64,000 nt of DNA from Sediminibacterium sp. TEGAF015 (GTDB taxonomy: Bacteria; Bacteroidota; Bacteroidia; Chitinophagales; Chitinophagaceae). The DNA lies in the NCBI RefSeq assembly GCF_025997995.1, contig NZ_AP026683.1, forward strand, positions 1,612,501 to 1,676,500, given 5' to 3'. Each line of letters starts with the position of its first letter. Within the stretch, counting starts at the first letter, position 1. Positions 1-10,859 of the stretch are shown here, piece by piece. A model generated the notes under the pieces. That model did no database searches. It was not told where the DNA came from and saw nothing but the letters and a program-made list of their open reading frames with translations. The position numbers were made by a program, and so were the translations under genes.

Positions 1-1193
<1,193 letters not shown>

Positions 1194-1258
1194 GCAAAAA
1201 AGCAGTATCTTGTTTATCTAACCCAAACCCTATTCATTAAAATTAAATTCAACAGACA

Positions 1259-1465
1259 ATGGACACTTCAAAAATGATTAAAGCATATTGCCTTAAAACA
1301 AAGGAAAAAAATGTACCCATGCACGACGCTGTTGTCACCAAAACTGCCAAAGGCGGTTATATGGCTGGCGGACATGATGGCAAAGGCAATAAAATGGCAG
1401 CCATCCTAAGTGAAGCGAAAGCTTTACAGGCAATTGCAGATGGCGTTGCAAAAAAAGGATTCTAA
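1259..1465 (+). CDS. Small conserved hypothetical protein (68 aa), zinc-ribbon-like without the full cysteine set
   Basis: A 68-residue protein of unknown function, 65 bases after gyrB on the same strand and followed by a strong terminator. Its first 46 residues (KAYCLKTKEKN, then DAVVTKTAKGG, then GKGNKM) resemble, from memory, the small DUF5679-type zinc-ribbon proteins, whose pattern is YCxKC-K-x-G-x-CPxCGTKM. Here only Cys11 remains: the partner Cys is Thr14, and the CPxC pair is replaced by a His-Asp-Gly-Lys stretch, so the usual four-Cys zinc site is absent. The C-terminal 20 residues form a probable helix rich in Ala and Lys. There is no signal peptide or membrane segment. It could be co-transcribed with gyrB. 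The gene call is firm; the family link is tentative. Confidence 0.75.
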   Translation: MDTSKMIKAYCLKTKEKNVPMHDAVVTKTAKGGYMAGGHDGKGNKMAAILSEAKALQAIADGVAKKGF

Positions 1466-1487
1466 TTCCCGCTTTAAAAAGAAACTG

Positions 1488-1512
1488 AACCCCGGCTTGT
1501 CCGGGGTTTTTT
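1488..1512 (+). terminator. Rho-independent terminator
   Basis: A perfect 8-bp stem, AACCCCGG and CCGGGGTT, with a 5-base loop (CTTGT), followed by six T. It lies 23 bases after the small 68-aa gene and is the natural end of the gyrB-side transcript; mfd converges on it from the other side. Confidence 0.9.
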
Positions 1513-1541
1513 ATTTACCCCTATCAGCTGATTGATAAAGG

Positions 1542-4500
1542 TTAGGGTGCGGCTTCTTGTACTGGTTTAGCTAAAACAGTTGTATGCATCTGAGTTAAAA
1601 AACGATGCATTTCTTCCATCCCTTTTATGGGCTCAACAACCAACAAGAACACTTTACCGGTTTGCTTCAATTTTCCTTTATTGGTTCCGGTTTGAAGGAA
1701 TGCCAGTACATTCTTAAATAAGTTGGATTCAAAATAAGGAGAGTCTGGCTTATTGATGAAATAACAACGCAGCACTTCGTCTTTCAAAGTCATTTTTTCG
1801 AAGCCCATGTCTACTGCTAGCTTCCTGCATTTAACGGTTGTAAACAAGTCCTCAACAGCAGCGGGGACCGGACCAAACCGATCCTGCAGTTCGTGATGGA
1901 AAGTATCCAATTCTTCCTCATTTTCACAATTGTCTAGGCGGGTATACAAAGACAATCTTTCTGTGATGCTTTCTACATAACTATCCGGTATCAATATTTC
2001 CAGATCTGTATCAATGGTACAATCGCTAACAAAATCGTCCTGCTTACTAATTTCTTCCTTGAACAAATCCTTGAAAGAAGATCGCTTCAGTTCTTTGATG
2101 GCTTCTTCCAGAATCTTCTGATACATTTCAAAACCAATCTCGGCCATGAATCCGCTCTGCTCCCCTCCCAGCATATTACCAGCACCTCTGATATCCAGAT
2201 CACGCATGGCAATTTGAAAGCCACTTCCTAAATCACTGAATTGCTCCAGTGTCTGTAATCTTTTTCTGGAATCAACCGGTAATGTGCTGATTGGCGGAGC
2301 CAATAAATAACAGAATGCTTTTTTATTGCTTCTGCCTACCCTTCCTCTTAACTGATGTAAATCACTCAAACCAAATTGGTGTGCATTGTTAACAATAATA
2401 GTATTAACATTTGGTATATCTACCCCACTCTCTACAATATTGGTACAAACCAATACATCGTATTTGCGTTCAATAAAATCGAGAATTTTTTCTTCCAGTT
2501 CATGACCTTCCAATTGGCCATGTGCATAGCCTATACTCAGATCCGGACAAAGTCCCTGAATTAAGGCACTCATTTCTGCCAGACCCTGAATCCGGTTATG
2601 AATAAAGAAAACCTGTCCTCCTCTTTCTGTTTCAAAATAAATGGCATCCCGAATAAAATCATCATTAAACACATGCACTTCAGTCTGTATGGGCTGACGA
2701 TTTGGTGGAGGTGTATTAATAATGCTTAAATCTCTGGCGCCCATCAAACTAAATTGCAGGGTTCGGGGGATTGGGGTTGCCGTTAAGGTTAAGCAGTCTA
2801 CGTTTGTTTTAAGTGTTTTCAATTTTTCTTTGTGTGCCACTCCAAATTTCTGTTCCTCATCAATAATCATGATGCCCAGGTCTTTGAAAGCTACTTCTTT
2901 GCCCAATAAACCATGTGTTCCCACAATAATATCAACCTTGCCTTCCTTAAGCCGTTGAAGGGTTTCCTTCTTTTCTTTGGCCGATTTAAAACGATTGATA
3001 TAATCTACTGTTACCGGAAAATCCTTAAGTCTATCCTTAAAAGTTTTATAGTGCTGAAAAGCAAGAATGGTTGTAGGCACTAAAATAGCAGCCTGTTTGC
3101 CGTCTACCACCGTTTTAAATGCCGCCCTGATGGCAATTTCTGTTTTACCAAAACCCACATCACCACAGACCAGACGATCCATTGGTGCTTCTTGCTCCAT
3201 GTCTTTTTTTACGTCTGCAGTAGCTTTACTCTGGTCGGGTGTATCCTCGTAAATAAAAGAAGCTTCCAATTCGGTTTGCATATAATTGTCTGGTGCATGT
3301 GCAAATCCCTTCTGCGCCTTTCGCTGTGCATATAATTTAATAAGGTCAAAAGCAATTTCCTTCACTTTTGCCTTTGTCTTCTCTTTTAACCTGTTCCAGA
3401 CATCACTACCCAGTTTGTTGATTTTGGGGACGGTTCCCTCCTTACCTGTATACTTTGAAATTTTATGTAAAGAATTAATATTTACATACAGGATATCGCT
3501 GTCTTTATAAATGATTCTTACCGCTTCCTGAATTTTTCCATTCACTTCCAGTTTCTGTAAGCCACTATAGGTACCCACACCATGATCAATATGGGTTACA
3601 TAATCGCCAGGCTGTAAATCACGAAGTGTTTTTAAAGTAAGCGCTTTGTTTTTGTTGTATGCCTGCTTAACACGGTACTTATGGTATCGCTGAAAAATCT
3701 GGTGATCTGTATAACAAACCAGTTTTAATGCATGGTCAATAAATCCTTCATGAATACTCGTACCAACAGGAGTAAATTGAATTTCGGTTTGTAAATCTGT
3801 AAAAATAGTATGCAATCTTTCCAACTGCTTTATCTGATCGGCAAAGATGTAAATGCTATAACCCGCTCCCTCCAAGGACTTCAGGTCTTTAATTAACAAT
3901 TCAAACTGTCTGTTGAAAGCTGGTTGTGGTCTTGTTTCAAATACCAGTTCCTCTTTAGTCAGTTGTGGTTTAAATCCAAATTCAACCAGTTTCTTCTGTA
4001 GCAGAATGGGCAACAGATTGCTTGCGGCAATAAAATCTGCCGGGGATACTGACTTTAATATATGTTGCTCTTCCTCATCCTGCTGTTTGCTAAAATATCC
4101 TTCCGCCTGCAATTGGAGAAATCCTTCTAGGTCGGACGCTTGTGTTCTTATTTTCTCTTCAATTACATCCCAGTCTTTCATCCAGATAACAGTATTCTCG
4201 GGCATAAACTCAAACAAAGAAATTTTTTCGCCCGCATCGGCACCCGCCGTATCTGGTAAAATATCAACGTTCGGAATGATATTTACCTGCAATAATTTTC
4301 GCTCACTCAACTGCGTCTCCGGATCAAAAATTCGAATACTGTCAACTTCATTACCAAATAATTCAACCCGATAAGGCTTCTCATTTCCAAAAGAGTAGAT
4401 ATCCAGAATTCCCCCTCTCAAAGCAAACTGACCGGGCTCATAAACAAAATCTGTGCGTTCAAAACCATACATCACAAACAAATCCATCAGGCTTTCCGGC

Positions 4501-4967
4501 TGAATGGTATCATTGGTTTTGATACTGATAATATTGCTACTAATGGTTCCCGGAAGAATAACTTTTTCAAAAACAGCTTCCGGATAAGTGACTACTATTT
4601 TTTTATTTCCCCCGCCAGACAATTTGGTTAATGCCTCTGTCCGAAGCATCACATGAGAACTGTTGAGCAAACGAAAGTTTTTCCTGTTTTTAAAACTAGA
4701 AGGGAAATAAAATAAATCTAATGCGCTGGTAAGATTTTCAAGGGTATTGTGAAAATAAGCGGCTTCTTCAGCATCATTCAACACAATCAGATGATTCAGG
4801 TTTCTCCCATCTTCATGCTGAAATACGGCACTCACAATGAACTCTGCACTACTTCCCTGTAAATTTTTTAGATACAACTGCTGAGGATCGGCATAGTTTA
4901 CCCGTTTCACCAACTGTTCTACCAGGGGTGATTGCAGGTATTGATCCATTAGATGCGGCAAATTCAT
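1542..4967 (-). CDS. mfd: Transcription-repair coupling factor Mfd
   Basis: Superfamily 2 DNA translocase that removes stalled RNA polymerase and recruits UvrA to lesions in transcribed strands. At 1141 aa it is full length. The N-terminal UvrB-like module spans about residues 1-320. The CarD-like RNA-polymerase-interacting domain (LQPGDYVTHIDHGVGTYSG) starts near 450, and Walker A GDVGFGKTE is near 600. The DEEQKFGV box is near 700, followed by TATPIPRTL, the second RecA lobe with ESGVDIPN and the QLRGRVGRS motif. The TRCF C-terminal domain closes the protein. An upstream in-frame GTG at 4973 exists, but an AAGGA sequence sits 8 bases before the ATG at 4967, a good Shine-Dalgarno distance, so the ATG is preferred. 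A TATCTTTG promoter box lies upstream at 5000-4993. Confidence 0.97.
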   Translation of the reverse strand: MNLPHLMDQYLQSPLVEQLVKRVNYADPQQLYLKNLQGSSAEFIVSAVFQHEDGRNLNHLIVLNDAEEAAYFHNTLENLTSALDLFYFPSSFKNRKNFRLLNSSHVMLRTEALTKLSGGGNKKIVVTYPEAVFEKVILPGTISSNIISIKTNDTIQPESLMDLFVMYGFERTDFVYEPGQFALRGGILDIYSFGNEKPYRVELFGNEVDSIRIFDPETQLSERKLLQVNIIPNVDILPDTAGADAGEKISLFEFMPENTVIWMKDWDVIEEKIRTQASDLEGFLQLQAEGYFSKQQDEEEQHILKSVSPADFIAASNLLPILLQKKLVEFGFKPQLTKEELVFETRPQPAFNRQFELLIKDLKSLEGAGYSIYIFADQIKQLERLHTIFTDLQTEIQFTPVGTSIHEGFIDHALKLVCYTDHQIFQRYHKYRVKQAYNKNKALTLKTLRDLQPGDYVTHIDHGVGTYSGLQKLEVNGKIQEAVRIIYKDSDILYVNINSLHKISKYTGKEGTVPKINKLGSDVWNRLKEKTKAKVKEIAFDLIKLYAQRKAQKGFAHAPDNYMQTELEASFIYEDTPDQSKATADVKKDMEQEAPMDRLVCGDVGFGKTEIAIRAAFKTVVDGKQAAILVPTTILAFQHYKTFKDRLKDFPVTVDYINRFKSAKEKKETLQRLKEGKVDIIVGTHGLLGKEVAFKDLGIMIIDEEQKFGVAHKEKLKTLKTNVDCLTLTATPIPRTLQFSLMGARDLSIINTPPPNRQPIQTEVHVFNDDFIRDAIYFETERGGQVFFIHNRIQGLAEMSALIQGLCPDLSIGYAHGQLEGHELEEKILDFIERKYDVLVCTNIVESGVDIPNVNTIIVNNAHQFGLSDLHQLRGRVGRSNKKAFCYLLAPPISTLPVDSRKRLQTLEQFSDLGSGFQIAMRDLDIRGAGNMLGGEQSGFMAEIGFEMYQKILEEAIKELKRSSFKDLFKEEISKQDDFVSDCTIDTDLEILIPDSYVESITERLSLYTRLDNCENEEELDTFHHELQDRFGPVPAAVEDLFTTVKCRKLAVDMGFEKMTLKDEVLRCYFINKPDSPYFESNLFKNVLAFLQTGTNKGKLKQTGKVFLLVVEPIKGMEEMHRFLTQMHTTVLAKPVQEAAP

Positions 4968-4992
4968 GATCACGATCCTTACAAAAGGAGTG

Positions 4993-5025
4993 CAAAGATA
5001 GGGGATGCCTAATAGCTGGCTGCAA
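4993..5025 (-). promoter_or_regulatory. Putative Bacteroidota promoter for mfd
   Basis: On the minus strand, TATCTTTG (5000 to 4993) matches the -7 consensus TAnnTTTG, with TTG (5025 to 5023) 22 bases upstream, within the 17-23 range known for this phylum. It gives a leader of about 20 bases before mfd. It overlaps the 3' end of the upstream lipoprotein gene. Confidence 0.6.
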
Positions 5026-5473
5026 AATTCACAAGTATATTCAACTCAGTCAACTTGCCTTTTTCAACCGTCACCAGATTGATATTATTTCTGATATCAA
5101 ATTGGTTGGCAAAAAACTGCTGACCCGCCTGAACAAAAACCGAATAAGTCCCTTCTGGCAATTTAGCAATATAAGTACCCGTGCTATCTGTGTCTACCGC
5201 CATAACCAGCTTGGTATAAATATTGGTAAATAAGGGGCCTTTATTCCATTGCTGTACTTTGGTCAGATCTGTTGGCTCATAAAAAAATACCGTTGTAGGG
5301 TAAGGTTTGGGTTCAGCAGCAGGGGCACCGATTCTGGGCATTTGGTTGCCTTCAACTGTCATAACAGAGCCCTTAACTCCTTGTAACACGGGCTCAGTTT
5401 TCTTTTTTTGTGGAGGTTTACAAGCCAAGAAAAGAAAAAAAGATAAAACGGCTGAAAAAAGAAAAAATCGCAT
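5009..5473 (-). CDS. Hypothetical lipoprotein with a carboxypeptidase-regulatory-like fold
   Basis: A 154-aa protein whose N-terminus is a lipoprotein signal peptide: a hydrophobic run followed by the lipobox FLAC at residues 15-18, then a Lys-rich linker. Lys directly after the Cys does not distinguish inner from outer membrane in this phylum. The rest looks like a small beta-sandwich: DTDSTGTYIAKLPEGTYSVFVQ (about 95-117) is typical of carboxypeptidase-regulatory or transthyretin-like domains, which give structural support rather than catalysis. No enzyme motif is visible. Its stop codon lies 41 bases before the mfd start, so it may be co-transcribed with mfd, although mfd also has its own promoter box. 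The gene upstream (subtilase) is divergent. Function unknown. Confidence 0.8.
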   Translation of the reverse strand: MRFFLFSAVLSFFLFLACKPPQKKKTEPVLQGVKGSVMTVEGNQMPRIGAPAAEPKPYPTTVFFYEPTDLTKVQQWNKGPLFTNIYTKLVMAVDTDSTGTYIAKLPEGTYSVFVQAGQQFFANQFDIRNNINLVTVEKGKLTELNILVNFAASY

Positions 5474-5554
5474 ACTACATTTTGAACCTTGAAAGTATCT
5501 AATTTAGAGCAGAATAAATTAAGAAAAGCTGTATAAAAGCTAAAAAACATTTAT

Positions 5555-8500
5555 ATGATTAAACGCCTGGGGATAGTCTCCTTTTTGATGGCCACTTCTT
5601 TTGTTGGTTCATTTGCCCAAACGTATACCAACGAAAAACTGCTCAAAATTTCATCACAAAAGATAAAGCTGGAGCAAGAACTCAACTATGCAAAAGCCTT
5701 ATCTATTGCTAAACAGAAGAATTGGGATCTAAGCATCAACAGCAATGGGAATGTTGCCAAATTAACAGGGGTTGATGATTTTGGGTTCCCTATTTATACC
5801 AAATCGTACAACAATACCATTGCAGCAGCAACCACCAGAGCTAGTCAACTTTGGCCGGGAGGCGCTTCCGGTTTAAACTTATCGGGTAGCACAGCTGCCA
5901 TGAGAAACAAACTGGGTATTTGGGAATTTGATGGTGCTCCATTGGCAAGTCACGTTGAATTTGGAGGCAGACTTACACAAAAAGATGTACCCACCGGCAG
6001 TAGCGGTAACGATCATGCTACACACGTTGCCGGTACCATGATAGCTTCGGGCGTAAATCCAATTGCAAAGGGAATGGCTTTTGCCATCCCCAATATGATT
6101 TCCTACGATCACCTGAATGATATTTCTGAAATGACTACCGAAGCTGCAGCTGGATTGTTGGTATCTAACCACTCATACGGTTTCATTGCCGGCTGGAATT
6201 ATAACTCTGCGCAAAGTCGCTGGGAGTTTTACGGCAGACCAGGTGAAAACGAAGATTACCGCTATGGATATTACGGTACTGATGCACAAAGAGTGGATTC
6301 CATCGCTTTTAATGCTCCTTTTTATTTAAAAGTATCTGTTGCAGGAAATGACCGGAATAACAATGGTCCTGCTGTTGGTCAGCCCTTTTTCAGAAGAAAC
6401 GCACAAGGCGTGATGGTAGATGCAGGTATAAGACCAGCTGGAATTAGCAGTAACGACGGATTTGACATTATTCTTGGATACGGTATTGCCAAAAACAGTT
6501 TGACCATTGGTGCCGTAAATGGAATTCCTGGCGGTTACAACAAACCTGCTGATGTAGTTATGAGTTCCTTCAGTGGTTGGGGACCCACCGATGATGGAAG
6601 AATTAAACCTGATCTTGTAGCCAATGGGGTAAATGTAACTTCTGCCAGTACCAATGGAAATACAGCTTACAGTACCAAGAGCGGAACTTCCATGGCAGGA
6701 CCCAATGCAGCAGGTTCATTAATATTATTGCAGGAACATTATACCAAATTGAAGCCAGGAACTTTTATGCGTTCGGCTACTTTAAAAGGATTGGCTATTC
6801 ACGCTGCAGACGAAGCAGGTGGCACCCTCGGTCCTGATTATACATTTGGATGGGGTTTAATGAATGTACAAAGAGCTGCAGCTGTAATCAGCAGTGCAGT
6901 AGCCAACAATAACGCTAACAACAGTGATCATTTGCTGTACGAAAATGTATTAAACACCGGAGAAACTTTTACCAAGACGGTTGTGGCAACCGGAAAAGTT
7001 CCTTTGTCTGCAACCATTGCCTGGACGGATCCACCCGGAACCATTAACAACGATGCTTCCACCAATTTAAATGACAGAACTTCCAAACTTGTTCATGATC
7101 TGGACATCAGAATTACCAGAAATACACAAACATTTCTGCCATGGGCACTGGATGTTACCAGCCCCTCTGCAGCTGCAAGCAGAAGAATCAACAATGTGGA
7201 CAATGTGGAAAGAATAGATGTAGACAGTACTGTACCTGGCGCAACTTATACCATCACTGTTTCTCACAAAGGAACTTTGGCAAGAGGTTCCCAGGCATAC
7301 ACACTAATTGTGAGTGGAACAGGGGGTATATCATACGGCAGTTCTGCATCATTGACCAGTGGCGCTAAAGTAGATAGTTTGTCTTTCAGCAATATTCGAT
7401 ACAGCAGTCCTACAGGTTGTAAAACTTTTACAGATAATACCAACCTTACAGCCAATATTCAGGCAAGACAAATACTGCCCATCTATATAAGAACCAGCTC
7501 ATGTGATGCAACCATTAATTCAAGAATCATCAAAGTATACGTAGACTACAACAACGATGGTGATTTTCTGGATGCAAACGAAGGTGTACTTACAAGTACT
7601 GTACAAAGTGGAAACAGTAGCGTATTTACAGGAAATATCACCATTCCTGATAACGTAACTATTGGAACCATTCATAGAATGAGAATTATTACAAGAGAAA
7701 CTACCAATGCAGCGGATATTACGCCTACCGGGGATTACGCAAGAGGAGAGACACAAGATTATTTATTAAAAGTGGAAACGCCTTCCAATGATGTTTCCAT
7801 GAGTAATATTGTTTCACCAGCAGCAGGTAATTGTGGAAATGACAAACAATACATTACAGTTGCCATTGCGAATAACGGAGCCAATCCACAAACCAATGTT
7901 CCGATCACTGTAATAGTAAAAACTGGTACAACTACAGTAACCACTTTAAATGCTACTTACCCAGGAACCATCGCGGCACTTTCCACTGTAGAGTATACTT
8001 TACAAACTCCATTCCAAGCATTGGCTGGAACTAACTATACTATTTCCGCTGAAACTAAATTAAGTTCTGATCAAAACAGCACGAACAATTTAATTGAAGT
8101 AGCGGTTCCTATTTCAGCCAATGCAGATATTCCGACAGCGGAGGGAGTGGTTTGTAATAATACCGCTATACTACGTGTATTGAATCCTGGCAACAGCAAC
8201 TATTTCTGGTATGCAGATGCAACCACAACTACTCCTTTTGCTGTAGGCAGCAATGTAACAGCAACCACAGTGCCTGCGAACAGAACATACTACGTAACCA
8301 AAGAAGCGAGAGGAACTGTTGGAGCTACTTCTAAATTAACTTTCTCTAACGGAGGTTACAATGCTTTTGCCGGCAACTACATGAAATTCAAGCATGATGT
8401 TCCTGTAAAAATTGAAACAGTTAGAATGTATACTGCCAATCCTGGTAAAATAAAAATCACGGTAGGTGATAATCTAACGGCTGGTTCAACTGCAGGAAGC

Positions 8501-9361
8501 TATTCCTACAGACCATTACTTAGTAAAACTTTTACTGTTTTCAACTCCAGACCAACTGCAGCTATTGGAGCATTAACAGAAAACAATCCCAATGATTCGG
8601 GTTTTGTATACAATGTAGATCTGGACATTCCTGGAAACGGTGATAAAATCATCATCGTGGAATGTACTGAAGACGCCAATGTTTACAGAAACAACGGCAT
8701 TACGGGAACCATCTATCCTTTTGGGATAAATGGACTAATGAGTTTTACAGGCAATAGTGTTTCACTGGCTCCTGCTGCTGGTCAGGATGAAAATCAGTTC
8801 TGGTATTTTTTCTACGATACCAAAGTATCAACAGGATGTCCAAGTAATCGCGTACCGGTAGTAGCAGCGGCAAATATTCCGTTAACGGTTTCTCAGGTTG
8901 GTGACTCTCTGGTAGCCAATTTAAAAACAGGAACCTTCCAGTGGATTTATAATGATACCGCATTTGTTGCCGGTGGAAACGGCTCTTCTATTAAACCTAC
9001 CCGTACAGGAAACTACAAGGTTCAACTATTAGATGCTTTCGGATGTTCAAAAACCTCCGCCAATGTAAGTTATACTGCTACAGCCATTACCACGGTGGAT
9101 CCAAGAGAAATCAAATTAACGGTTTCCCCTAATCCGAACAATGGCATTTTCCAATTGAGTTTTGAAGTAACCAAACGCAGTGACTTATCTATAGAAATAC
9201 TGAATGCTGCAGGACAAAGAGTATTCCTGAATACACAATCAGGATTCCTTGGCAAATACAATAAACAGCTTAGTTTAAAACAATTCAGCAGTGATGTGTA
9301 TTTATTAAAAATACAACACGATAAAAAAACCTATCTGCAGAAAGTTATAGTGCAGAAATAA
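5555..9361 (+). CDS. Secreted subtilisin-like S8 protease with GEVED, CARDB-like and T9SS type A sorting domains
   Basis: A 1268-aa exported serine protease. A Sec signal peptide covers about residues 1-21 (ending SFAQ). The S8 domain spans about 100-450: Asp126 in GIWEFDG, His154 in DHATHVAGT, oxyanion Asn265 in SVAGND, and Ser379 in GTSMAGP, so the catalytic set is complete. A proprotein-convertase-P-like beta domain with SKLVHDLDIRI follows (about 460-590). A GEVED domain (about 640-745, DYNNDGDF through ARGETQDYLL) and a CARDB-like repeat (about 750-850) come next, then Ig-like segments. Residues 1187-1268 are a type A sorting domain (KLTVSPNPNNG through LLKIQHDKKTYLQKVIVQK), which sends cargo through T9SS to the cell surface or medium. 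Likely role: extracellular protein degradation; substrate unknown. It is monocistronic, ending at a 13-bp stem terminator. Confidence 0.93.
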   Translation: MIKRLGIVSFLMATSFVGSFAQTYTNEKLLKISSQKIKLEQELNYAKALSIAKQKNWDLSINSNGNVAKLTGVDDFGFPIYTKSYNNTIAAATTRASQLWPGGASGLNLSGSTAAMRNKLGIWEFDGAPLASHVEFGGRLTQKDVPTGSSGNDHATHVAGTMIASGVNPIAKGMAFAIPNMISYDHLNDISEMTTEAAAGLLVSNHSYGFIAGWNYNSAQSRWEFYGRPGENEDYRYGYYGTDAQRVDSIAFNAPFYLKVSVAGNDRNNNGPAVGQPFFRRNAQGVMVDAGIRPAGISSNDGFDIILGYGIAKNSLTIGAVNGIPGGYNKPADVVMSSFSGWGPTDDGRIKPDLVANGVNVTSASTNGNTAYSTKSGTSMAGPNAAGSLILLQEHYTKLKPGTFMRSATLKGLAIHAADEAGGTLGPDYTFGWGLMNVQRAAAVISSAVANNNANNSDHLLYENVLNTGETFTKTVVATGKVPLSATIAWTDPPGTINNDASTNLNDRTSKLVHDLDIRITRNTQTFLPWALDVTSPSAAASRRINNVDNVERIDVDSTVPGATYTITVSHKGTLARGSQAYTLIVSGTGGISYGSSASLTSGAKVDSLSFSNIRYSSPTGCKTFTDNTNLTANIQARQILPIYIRTSSCDATINSRIIKVYVDYNNDGDFLDANEGVLTSTVQSGNSSVFTGNITIPDNVTIGTIHRMRIITRETTNAADITPTGDYARGETQDYLLKVETPSNDVSMSNIVSPAAGNCGNDKQYITVAIANNGANPQTNVPITVIVKTGTTTVTTLNATYPGTIAALSTVEYTLQTPFQALAGTNYTISAETKLSSDQNSTNNLIEVAVPISANADIPTAEGVVCNNTAILRVLNPGNSNYFWYADATTTTPFAVGSNVTATTVPANRTYYVTKEARGTVGATSKLTFSNGGYNAFAGNYMKFKHDVPVKIETVRMYTANPGKIKITVGDNLTAGSTAGSYSYRPLLSKTFTVFNSRPTAAIGALTENNPNDSGFVYNVDLDIPGNGDKIIIVECTEDANVYRNNGITGTIYPFGINGLMSFTGNSVSLAPAAGQDENQFWYFFYDTKVSTGCPSNRVPVVAAANIPLTVSQVGDSLVANLKTGTFQWIYNDTAFVAGGNGSSIKPTRTGNYKVQLLDAFGCSKTSANVSYTATAITTVDPREIKLTVSPNPNNGIFQLSFEVTKRSDLSIEILNAAGQRVFLNTQSGFLGKYNKQLSLKQFSSDVYLLKIQHDKKTYLQKVIVQK

Positions 9362-9378
9362 AATAAGGAAAACGTCAC

Positions 9379-9409
9379 AACAATGCCTCTGTAAAACAGA
9401 GGCATTGTT
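9379..9409 (+). terminator. Strong hairpin terminator after the subtilase gene
   Basis: A perfect 13-bp stem (AACAATGCCTCTG pairing with CAGAGGCATTGTT) with a 5-base loop, starting 18 bases after the stop codon. The T-tract is weak (TTATTT), but stem strength and position fit transcript termination. Confidence 0.8.
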
Positions 9410-9446
9410 ATTTATGGGTATTTCGTACTTTGTGTAAAACATTGCA

Positions 9447-10193
9447 ATGCTCCAACCCTGGTTAAAATGTGTGGTAATTAAAACCGAAGATATTACCCAT
9501 AGCACACGCAGATTCTGGATTCAGATTCCTGAACTGGATACATTTGAATTTGAACCAGGACAGTTTGTAACATTTGACTTACCCATTCATGAGCAGCGAA
9601 ACAAAAGATGGAGATCATACTCTATTGCATCTGCACCAGATGGCACTAATATTTTTGAGCTAGTAATTGTTTTAATGGAAGACGGATTGGGCACACCTCA
9701 TTTATTCAATGATGTTACAGTTGGCAGCGAGCTAATGGTAAGAGGACCGCAAGGAAAATTCACTATGCCTCAGCAACTAAACAAAGATTTATTCCTGATT
9801 TGCACAGGAACAGGCATTGCTCCATTCCGTTCAATGGTTCATCATATTCATCAGCAACAAATTCCTCATAAAAATATTCACTTAGTATTTGGTTGCCGGG
9901 AATTTAAAGACAGCTTGTATGAAGCTGAATTAAAGCAACTGGAAAATACCCTTCCCGGATTTTATCATCATCCATGTTTCTCCAGAGAGTTAGTGGTTGG
10001 GCCTGGTCAATATTCGGGTTATGTGCATGCCTGCTATATGGAACTGGTAGAAAAGTACAAGGGTATGACCGGAGTCATACCAGAAGCTAACTTTTTTTTA
10101 TGCGGATGGAAAAATATGGTAGACGATGCCAAAGCAAAAATCCTTTCTTTGGGTTACGACAAATCGGCTATTCATCTGGAATTATACGGTTAG
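9447..10193 (+). CDS. FAD-dependent ferredoxin--NADP+ reductase family oxidoreductase
   Basis: A 248-aa cytosolic flavoprotein of the ferredoxin-NADP reductase superfamily. The FAD-binding beta-barrel is residues 1-100, with the RSYSIAS motif (isoalloxazine contact) near 53-59 and a pyrophosphate-binding segment near 80. The NAD(P)-binding lobe begins with CTGTGIAPFRSM (about 113-124) and continues with LVFGCRE; the C-terminus FLCGWKNMVDDAK resembles the family's CGPxxMV segment. There is no 2Fe-2S domain, so it works with a separate electron carrier; its partner is not evident here. Length is normal for the bacterial Fpr-like class. The 3' end overlaps the convergent methyltransferase gene by 4 bases. 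Which of NADH or NADPH is preferred cannot be told. Confidence 0.88.
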   Translation: MLQPWLKCVVIKTEDITHSTRRFWIQIPELDTFEFEPGQFVTFDLPIHEQRNKRWRSYSIASAPDGTNIFELVIVLMEDGLGTPHLFNDVTVGSELMVRGPQGKFTMPQQLNKDLFLICTGTGIAPFRSMVHHIHQQQIPHKNIHLVFGCREFKDSLYEAELKQLENTLPGFYHHPCFSRELVVGPGQYSGYVHACYMELVEKYKGMTGVIPEANFFLCGWKNMVDDAKAKILSLGYDKSAIHLELYG

Positions 10194-10843
10194 GAATGCT
10201 TTTGCGCAATCAGAACAAAATAATCAAATATCAACTCTCTTTTAAAAAGCTTTTTTTGTATCAGTCTTGATTGATACTTTTCAAGATAAGCACTATACTC
10301 ATCAATATCCAGTTGAATAGGATGCAACATGTCGCCAGGTAAAAGTTGAAATATTTTTTTTAGCCATTTGCTTCTGTGTGCATCTGTACTTAATACAAGT
10401 ATACCCCCTGGTTTCAATGCTTTTAATAGATTTTGATAACAACGTTCTAAGTCATTTACATGATTGATGGCATTCATGCAGAACACTACATCATATTTTG
10501 CCTGTACATCCAATGCTTCAATAGACATTGTTTTAAATTGTGTCCAGGAATATTGTTCTGGTTGAAATACAGACAAATGCTGATACTTATCCAGCAAAGG
10601 GTCAATAGCATCTACTTTACAATCAGACAAACTCATGTAAATTCCGGAGGGGCCGCAACCTGCATCTAAAACGACAGTATCCTTGTTCAACTTTACAGAA
10701 GAATCAATTTCATTGAGTAATCTATCCCAGTACTGCTTTTTTTTAACCAGGTATTCTGATGGATTCTTTTTCTTGAGGTAACGCTTCCACCATAAAAATT
10801 CTAGTTTTTGTGCAAGCTTCCATTTTACATTTATTTTGTCCAT
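10190..10843 (-). CDS. Class I SAM-dependent methyltransferase
   Basis: A 217-aa protein with a Rossmann methyltransferase core: motif I VVLDAGCGPSGIY (about 57-69), an acidic loop DAIDPLLDKY at the end of beta-2, motif II-like DVVFCMNAINHVNDLE, and KPGGILVLSTDAH as the post-motif strand. The N-terminal 50 residues are basic, and the C-terminus has a lysine-rich region ending in an aromatic strand. The family includes methyltransferases acting on small molecules, quinones or lipids; nothing here fixes the substrate. It lies 16 bases downstream of glyS on the same strand and has no promoter box of its own, so it is probably read from the glyS transcript. Convergent with the flavoprotein gene (4-base overlap). 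Confidence 0.85.
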   Translation of the reverse strand: MDKINVKWKLAQKLEFLWWKRYLKKKNPSEYLVKKKQYWDRLLNEIDSSVKLNKDTVVLDAGCGPSGIYMSLSDCKVDAIDPLLDKYQHLSVFQPEQYSWTQFKTMSIEALDVQAKYDVVFCMNAINHVNDLERCYQNLLKALKPGGILVLSTDAHRSKWLKKIFQLLPGDMLHPIQLDIDEYSAYLEKYQSRLIQKKLFKRELIFDYFVLIAQKHS

Positions 10844-10859
10844 CCTGGTTTTACTTAGT

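Noticed and set aside
3913..4374. 153-aa plus-strand frame inside mfd
   Set aside because: Antisense shadow of mfd: composition rich in Ser and Cys, no promoter, no family features.
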